Shown: positions 32,090 to 37,606 of the stretch, in pieces
Layout: each line of letters begins with the position of its first letter
Position numbering within the stretch: position 1 is the first letter of the stretch
Source: an uncultured Romboutsia sp.
GTDB taxonomy: Bacteria; Bacillota; Clostridia; Peptostreptococcales; Peptostreptococcaceae
Assembly (NCBI GenBank): GCA_937907205.1
Contig: CALESE010000162.1
Coordinates: 1-37,606 of the forward strand
Reading direction: 5' to 3'
DNA: 37,606 bases
The notes under the pieces: model-generated
What the model saw: the letters and a program-made list of their open reading frames with translations, nothing else
Database searches by the model: none
Told to the model about the DNA's origin: nothing
Translations under genes and position numbers: made by a program

Positions 32090-35000
32090 TTATCTATTTC
32101 TAAATGTAGCTTTAATTGTTTCATCTTTTATTTCCACAACTTTATCGTACTTTGATGAAGTTCTAGCCTTACTAGAGTTTAAATCTATAGTAGGTAAATC
32201 TTCTAATCTTTCTGGTAATTCTACTAAGAATGTATCACTTACTAATCTTTGACCTACAGGTGCACCCTCATCATTTAACTTGTTATATCTATATAATTCA
32301 GCTTTTATAGCCTTACCTTCTATATTATTTCCTTCCTGTTGTTGCTCTGGAGTTATCCAGTATATGAAGTTACCTTCTGCTACTTCACCTAACTCACTGT
32401 CTTCTGGTAAGTTAGCTAATAATATACTTTGTGATTTTAATGCAAAGTTTTCATCTTTTTCATTAAGTATTAATGGTACGTTAAATGCTGGATCTCCAGT
32501 GTATTCTCCCATTACGATTATAGAATTAGCAGGTATTGTCTTACCTTGAGCATATTCATAATCTGACTTTAATCTACCTACACCATTTTTGTATACTTGA
32601 TCATTATTATCCATTCCGATTTCTATGTTATCTCCTGGAGGTCCTAATATATCAAGCTCAGCAATTGATATAGTCTGAGCACCTTTAGCAACTAGTTTCA
32701 CGTATTTAGCATTGTATGACCATAATTGGCTATTGTCATTAGTTCCTTTTTCATTGAAATAAATCACATTTTCCTTAGTAGTATCGAATTCTCCTGAATG
32801 TGCTTTAGTCCATTCTTTACCATCATTACTTACTAATACTTCATAATTACTTATTGGAGAATATGTTACTTCTTTCTTTTTAAATAAGTTCTTTATGCTA
32901 AATTTCTTAGTTGGTATAGCTCCTGGTGTATATTTAAGACCTACTACTTGCTTATTTGTTCCCATATCTATAGTTACATAAGGGTCTCCTTTTACTACAT
33001 TACCATTGTTATCAATTGCTTTTGATGCATTGTAAACAGTGTTTTTATCATTGTCTTTTATGTTATTTATACTTCCACCTTCTACTTGTCCGTGTCCAGT
33101 GTTTTCATTAGCTACATCAGAAGCACTTCTTGTATTAGTATCAAATGTAAAGTTACTCTTTGCTATACTTCCATCATGTTTTACTTTTATAGTACCCACT
33201 ACAAACGTATCTGTTACATTTAAGTTATAGTCATATGCTCTTACTTTATATTCAAATGTTCTATTGTTTACCGCATCTATAACATCTGTATACTGAGTAA
33301 CATCACTATCCGTATTTCTTTCAACAAATCCAACTGGAGTTTCTTTAGTTCCTGTTACAGTTGCTTCTTTTCTTATGATTTCATATCCAAGTATCTTTTC
33401 ATTATCTTTATTTACTTCAAACTCTAATGGAACTTGTTTTTCTGATACATAAGACTTATTTTTTATACCATTTCCAAATCTTCCTTCAACATTTACATCA
33501 TTTGCCATTTCTAAAGAAGATAAGTTATTTGTTTTTATCGCATTTAATCTCTTTCTTCTAGCTTCATCATTTAAGTAGAATATAGCTTTGTCTTCTTTTG
33601 GATAAGCCATTTTATTTAAATAATCATTAGTTTCTGGACTAGCCACAATTCCCCATCTAGCGAAGAATTCTCTTAAGTCTTTACCTGCTGCATCACTACT
33701 TCTCATTATGAATGTTTGAGCTACTTGGTCATATTTAGGATCATTATTAGCTATTCCCTTCTCTCTTGTAGCTCTATATAGCTTAGCAAAGAATGTATCA
33801 TTGCTTAAATCTCCATCAGTGTTGTTTTTAATCATTTCATATGTGTTATCATTGTCATATGCTAAGTGTAACTGCCAGAACATACCAAGTCCTACAACAC
33901 CTTTTGGAACACCAATACTTCCAGAAGTTACTTTATCATATATATCTTCCATAGACTCTTCTACTCTTGACTCATTCATATCATTGAATGTCTGAGTTAT
34001 AAGAGCTAATATATTGTTGGTAATTTCTGCATATGTTAGTCCTTTCATATCATGAACATGTCCTATCTCATGACTAATTCCCCATCCAAATAGTTGACCT
34101 TCATTTGCATTTACTAGATTTCCATCTTTATCAAATTCAAATGGTATTCCTTTCATCATATCTGCTACTGATCCGTATTGTATACCTACATGGTGACCTC
34201 CAGCATACATAAATGCACCTGTAAACATTCTTTGATACTTAATGTTTATACGGTTTTTAGGAGCTCTATTTTCATTAAAGAACTGATTCTCGCTCTTTCC
34301 ATTTAATTTTTCAAGTGGAGTATTATCAATATCTCCATCACCATCAAAATCTACTGGAGCTTCAAGTAAACCTTGTTGAGCATATGATATCTCCATTAAC
34401 TGCTCCCAAGCACGTAATGTCTTGTATATTCTATTTACCTGATCTTCTTCACTAGATAATCCACTTTGTATACCTCTTAATACCTCATCTGCTGGAAGTG
34501 ATAAAGTAATTCTATCTCCTTCAATTTCAGTAGAGTTTAATATAGAAGTTTCTGGGTCATATTTGTATATATTATTCTCTTTATCTTCAACTTTTGGATA
34601 TCTATCAGGTAAACTTGATACATATGACTTAAGTTCTTTTAAGTACGTTCTTATTTTATCTTTAGCTTCATCTTCTTTTGAAGCATCGTATATTATATCA
34701 TTTAAATCTAAGTGAGGTACTTCTGTTCCTCCACTTACACGAACCATAACATTTTGTCCTTCGTTATAGTTCTTAGCGAATCTTAAGTATAAGTTTCCAC
34801 CTTTTTCATAATCCATATCAAAATCTGACTCAGGTATTACTATTTCATTTTTACCTACCTTAAGATTTTGATGGTATGTTTTAACCGCTGTTCCACTTTC
34901 TGCGTTATGTTGAGTTATAGCTAATTCAAATTCAGTATTCTCTCTATCTGATCCAATGTATATATTAACTTTATCTCCAGGCTTTACAGCAACCCCTAAT

Positions 35001-36901
35001 GCTTGATAGTTATTGCCTTGTCCTATATTATTTTTAGATGTATTATTTATTTTTGCATCTAATACTTTTATTTTATCGTCTAAATTAACATCATCTAATA
35101 ACTCTTGAGCTCTTTGTAAATCTTTTAGTAGTTCATCTTGGTTTGGATGATATTCCATAGAACCTGGATCTATTGTTTTAGCACGTTTAGTAAGTTCATC
35201 TATCTTTTCTTGAGTTACATCTTCTTTAAGCTGTAACATTAAATTATCTTTAAATAGATTATCTACATCACGTTGTAAACTATCATATTCATAGAATTTA
35301 AGCTCTGATATACTTACCTTTTTCTCAGAATATACAGCTAGATTAAGCTCTACCTTTTTAGCTGTTACAGGCTCTTTTAGCTTTAATTCTGCATAACGTC
35401 CACCGTTCTCATCTGTCAACTGCTTAACACTTATATCAGTACGTTCTACAATCTTTATTTGCTTACCTGATTCATCATATATTCTAAGCTTAGCTTCATG
35501 TGGTAGTGGATGCATATTACTTTCTTCTGGTCTAACAGCTAATCTTATAGTATCAAAAGTATATTCATTATCAAATGTAATTATAGGCATTCTGTTTCCA
35601 TAGTGAACTCCACCATCCCAGTCGTCAATTTTCCAAGATGTTGAGAAATCTCCATCAACAATACTCTTAGGATCACCTTGGTACTTTCCGTCACTATTAT
35701 TAAATTCTACGCTTTCTATATGTTCTGTTAACTCTCCATCTGAGTTTTTATTTATCATTTTATATTTAGTCATAGTTGGCTCTATAAGCTTCTCTGTTCT
35801 TCCTAAATAAGTTTGAGATAATCCACCTGTTCCATGATGGTTTGTTGCTGTCATTTTTATTTCATATGTTGCTCCATCTTCAAGACCATCTATTCTATAA
35901 CTTGTTCCTCTTATTAATTCATCTTTATCAGTCTTTTGTTCTGGAGTTAAATTAGTTACTCCATCTGGTATGTCATTATTAGTATCATTATCATTATACT
36001 TTGGATCATTTGGGTCATTTGCTTTTGTCCATGCACCCTCTCCTACTTTTCTATAATATAAATCGTAGTCTTTAGCCTTTTTGTGCGACTTCCAACTTAA
36101 ATCAAGACCTTTATAAACTCCTTTTGCAATTATTCCTTCTGGTCCTTCTGGAGCAGTTTCTGGTATTACTTGAAGTTCTATTATAGAGTCAGCACCGTAG
36201 TTATTAGCTCCTTTTAGATCTTCAGTATATGCATTCTCTACTGTTGCACTTGCATTGTTACTTAATACACCACTGTTTGAGTCCCAACCTTGAGTCATGT
36301 AGTTTTTATCTGCATTATCAGGCTTACCATCTTTGTCATTTTTGTTAGTTTCTAAGTTAGTATTACCTGTTTTAGAACTATTATATCCTTCTTGCTCATC
36401 TTTGTATCCACTTCTCCAATCATCGCCACTTAATGACTGTATACTTACTCTGTAAGTACTATATCCATTTACTGGCTCTACTTTTAAAGTGTTTTCATTA
36501 GTTCTATATGTGCTAGTCCTAATTACTCCACCTTTGTCATTTAGTTCTTCAATTTTTAACTCATATCCAGTTACATTTGGATCATGATCCCAGCCTATTA
36601 CCATATGTTCATTACCTACTGCCGTTGCACTAGTAAAATTATTTATTACTGGGACATTCATTTTAGGCTTTGGTATTTCTTTATAAACATTATTTATAAA
36701 GTCAACTTTAGCTATTTCAGTTAGGTTTTTATTTCCTCTACCGCCTGTTACATTTATAGTTATCTCACTTACAGCTACTTGCTTTCCTAAGTCTACAACT
36801 ATTTCATCTTCTCCATTTCTTGATTTCTTTACATTATCACTATTAAATGGAACTACTAAATCTTGTCCATTTTCTCCAGTTCTTGTTATAGTTATATTTC
36901 C
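32090..36901 (-). CDS. M60-family metallopeptidase, 5'-truncated (no signal peptide or own start region)
   Basis: The frame is open from 36901 (directly after TAA-TAA at 36902-36907) but the first possible start codon is ATG 36659-36661, 80 codons in and without a ribosome binding site. From that ATG there are 1523 residues: two fibronectin-III-like domains (about 1-90 and 165-290), a discoidin-like F5/8C domain (about 305-465), an M60 N-terminal beta domain (about 545-660), the catalytic domain with zinc site HEIGH (864-868) and the third ligand Glu879 in AEITNN, then FN3-like and a second discoidin-like domain (about 1195-1345) and a C-terminal beta region. M60 enzymes of this layout cleave mucin-type glycoproteins. 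The 80 leading codons read like the end of another discoidin domain. The signal peptide and promoter are missing, so the gene is probably silent or non-secreted as it stands. Confidence 0.85.
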   Translation of the reverse strand, partial: GNITITRTGENGQDLVVPFNSDNVKKSRNGEDEIVVDLGKQVAVSEITINVTGGRGNKNLTEIAKVDFINNVYKEIPKPKMNVPVINNFTSATAVGNEHMVIGWDHDPNVTGYELKIEELNDKGGVIRTSTYRTNENTLKVEPVNGYSTYRVSIQSLSGDDWRSGYKDEQEGYNSSKTGNTNLETNKNDKDGKPDNADKNYMTQGWDSNSGVLSNNASATVENAYTEDLKGANNYGADSIIELQVIPETAPEGPEGIIAKGVYKGLDLSWKSHKKAKDYDLYYRKVGEGAWTKANDPNDPKYNDNDTNNDIPDGVTNLTPEQKTDKDELIRGTSYRIDGLEDGATYEIKMTATNHHGTGGLSQTYLGRTEKLIEPTMTKYKMINKNSDGELTEHIESVEFNNSDGKYQGDPKSIVDGDFSTSWKIDDWDGGVHYGNRMPIITFDNEYTFDTIRLAVRPEESNMHPLPHEAKLRIYDESGKQIKIVERTDISVKQLTDENGGRYAELKLKEPVTAKKVELNLAVYSEKKVSISELKFYEYDSLQRDVDNLFKDNLMLQLKEDVTQEKIDELTKRAKTIDPGSMEYHPNQDELLKDLQRAQELLDDVNLDDKIKVLDAKINNTSKNNIGQGNNYQALGVAVKPGDKVNIYIGSDRENTEFELAITQHNAESGTAVKTYHQNLKVGKNEIVIPESDFDMDYEKGGNLYLRFAKNYNEGQNVMVRVSGGTEVPHLDLNDIIYDASKEDEAKDKIRTYLKELKSYVSSLPDRYPKVEDKENNIYKYDPETSILNSTEIEGDRITLSLPADEVLRGIQSGLSSEEDQVNRIYKTLRAWEQLMEISYAQQGLLEAPVDFDGDGDIDNTPLEKLNGKSENQFFNENRAPKNRINIKYQRMFTGAFMYAGGHHVGIQYGSVADMMKGIPFEFDKDGNLVNANEGQLFGWGISHEIGHVHDMKGLTYAEITNNILALITQTFNDMNESRVEESMEDIYDKVTSGSIGVPKGVVGLGMFWQLHLAYDNDNTYEMIKNNTDGDLSNDTFFAKLYRATREKGIANNDPKYDQVAQTFIMRSSDAAGKDLREFFARWGIVASPETNDYLNKMAYPKEDKAIFYLNDEARRKRLNAIKTNNLSSLEMANDVNVEGRFGNGIKNKSYVSEKQVPLEFEVNKDNEKILGYEIIRKEATVTGTKETPVGFVERNTDSDVTQYTDVIDAVNNRTFEYKVRAYDYNLNVTDTFVVGTIKVKHDGSIAKSNFTFDTNTRSASDVANENTGHGQVEGGSINNIKDNDKNTVYNASKAIDNNGNVVKGDPYVTIDMGTNKQVVGLKYTPGAIPTKKFSIKNLFKKKEVTYSPISNYEVLVSNDGKEWTKAHSGEFDTTKENVIYFNEKGTNDNSQLWSYNAKYVKLVAKGAQTISIAELDILGPPGDNIEIGMDNNDQVYKNGVGRLKSDYEYAQGKTIPANSIIVMGEYTGDPAFNVPLILNEKDENFALKSQSILLANLPEDSELGEVAEGNFIYWITPEQQQEGNNIEGKAIKAELYRYNKLNDEGAPVGQRLVSDTFLVELPERLEDLPTIDLNSSKARTSSKYDKVVEIKDETIKATFRNR

Positions 36902-36915
36902 TTATTAAATCAAAT

Positions 36916-36952
36916 AAAAAAATATGACACCTGTGGAATACAGGTGCCATAT
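36916..36952 (-). terminator. Strong terminator between the small membrane protein and the truncated M60 gene
   Basis: 13-bp stem (arms 36940-36952 and 36922-36934, core GGCACCTGT/ACAGGTGTC, 5-nt loop) with a minus-strand T-run (36916-36922). It lies only 14 bases before the open M60 frame and would block transcription into it. Confidence 0.9.
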
Positions 36953-37026
36953 GGTTTCTTAAATAGTCTTTTTATTAAATTGTATACTTTTTAGGTATCA
37001 GTTCAAGTTGATATGAGCTTTTTAGT

Positions 37027-37473
37027 TTATGACCAATTGTATTGCTTTAATTGAGTATCATATTCCATATAAGTACCACTTCTTAATGATAACTTGTATT
37101 TTAATACCTCTACATCATCAACATTGCCACTAGCTGGTGCTTTACCTTTAAATACAGGTGATGTCTTACCTTTTTCTACCATACTATCACATTTAAGTTC
37201 TATAACTTCTCCAGTATCTTTAAGTTTTGCTGATATAGAAAGTCTAGATATGTCTTCTTTAGAATTGTTTGTAAATGTAGCTTCAAGTACTGGTCCAGAT
37301 TCAGTTTGTGCTATTTTAAAGTTTAAAGGTGTGGAATCTATTTTAAGTGGTAGCTCTTTTACCATAGGTTCTACTTCTTCTTTTTTATTTTTATTTATAA
37401 CAAAAAATACTATACCACTTATTACAATAATAGCTAGTAGTACTATCAATAATTTATATTTTTTCTTTTCCAT
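37027..37473 (-). CDS. Small membrane-anchored extracellular protein, function unknown
   Basis: 148 residues. A basic start (MEKKKYK) and a hydrophobic helix (about 7-27) are followed by a 120-residue domain of predicted beta strands facing outward; there is no lipobox Cys, so it is a membrane anchor or uncleaved signal. The motif ATFTNNSKEDISRLSISAKL resembles FxLYD-like beta-sandwich domains common in clostridial surface proteins, but the family is not certain. The ribosome binding site is AAGGAGG. It is transcribed toward the M60 gene and stopped by the terminator at 36916-36952. Confidence 0.8.
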   Translation of the reverse strand: MEKKKYKLLIVLLAIIVISGIVFFVINKNKKEEVEPMVKELPLKIDSTPLNFKIAQTESGPVLEATFTNNSKEDISRLSISAKLKDTGEVIELKCDSMVEKGKTSPVFKGKAPASGNVDDVEVLKYKLSLRSGTYMEYDTQLKQYNWS

Positions 37474-37606
37474 ATATCCTCCTTATTTTAATACAAAATG
37501 AAGTTATAGTCTTTATTTTGCTCAAAGTTTTAACATTAATTCATAAATTATTTATAGTAAACGAACTTAATAATAAAGGTATAAAAACTATTAAATAAGT
37601 TAACAA

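Noticed and set aside
36902..37026. Invertible promoter (phase-variation switch) before the M60 gene
   Set aside because: I looked for paired inverted repeats of about 20 bases flanking this region and saw only the terminator hairpin; nothing suggests a site-specific recombinase target.
1..37606. CRISPR arrays, tRNA or rRNA genes, intact insertion sequences, prophage genes
   Set aside because: No regularly spaced direct repeats, no GC-rich RNA gene islands, and no intact transposase or phage structural genes were seen on either strand.

Overview
The window is very AT-rich, with clostridial codon use and strong AGGAGG-type ribosome binding sites. It looks like a chromosomal segment of a motile, anaerobic, fermentative Firmicute. 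The flagellar gene order (slt-yaaR-fliN-flgM-flgN-flgK-flgL-fliW-csrA-fliS-fliD-fliT-like-fliC) resembles the late flagellar block of Clostridioides difficile and other Peptostreptococcaceae; the species cannot be fixed from sequence alone. Apart from the PilZ gene, every credible gene is on the minus strand, so transcription runs from high to low coordinates.

Region 1 (1-12236) is the late flagellar block. A sigma-28-like promoter at 12210-12236 leads an operon running from a lytic transglycosylase to a FliT-like protein. Two tandem flagellin genes follow, each with its own sigma-28-like promoter and a leader carrying a near-ideal CsrA hairpin plus a GGA-containing Shine-Dalgarno. Behind a leaky-looking terminator come a glycosyltransferase/TPR gene and a second TPR gene cut by the window edge, probably flagellin glycosylation functions. 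FlgM (anti-sigma-28), CsrA and FliW are encoded in the same operon, so the block carries its own transcriptional and translational feedback parts.

Region 2 (12234-18103) is a cyclic-di-GMP island: an EAL protein with a degenerate GGDEF, a PAS-GGDEF cyclase, a divergent PilZ (YcgR-like) receptor and a membrane dCache-GGDEF-EAL protein. It reads into the flagellar operon without an evident terminator.

Region 3 (18167-22504) holds flagellum- or envelope-linked accessory genes: an NlpC/P60 hydrolase without a signal peptide that shares a Gly-Cys-x-Cys N-terminal motif with the flagellar transglycosylase, a FliB-type flagellin lysine N-methylase, an unrecognised tail-anchored protein built of three ~104-residue helical repeats, and a 5'-truncated gene remnant.

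Region 4 (22520-27841) is a complete [FeFe]-hydrogenase unit: hydA followed by the maturases hydE, hydG and hydF.

Region 5 (28143-37473) encodes surface proteins: a large Ig-like-repeat protein, an M60-family (enhancin/mucinase-like) metallopeptidase whose 5' end, signal peptide and promoter are missing, and a small membrane-anchored protein. The M60 frame opens directly behind a terminator and has no start codon for 80 codons. A possible RNA switch lies between the M60 and Ig-like genes.

No tRNA, rRNA, CRISPR array, intact insertion sequence or c-di-GMP riboswitch was seen.
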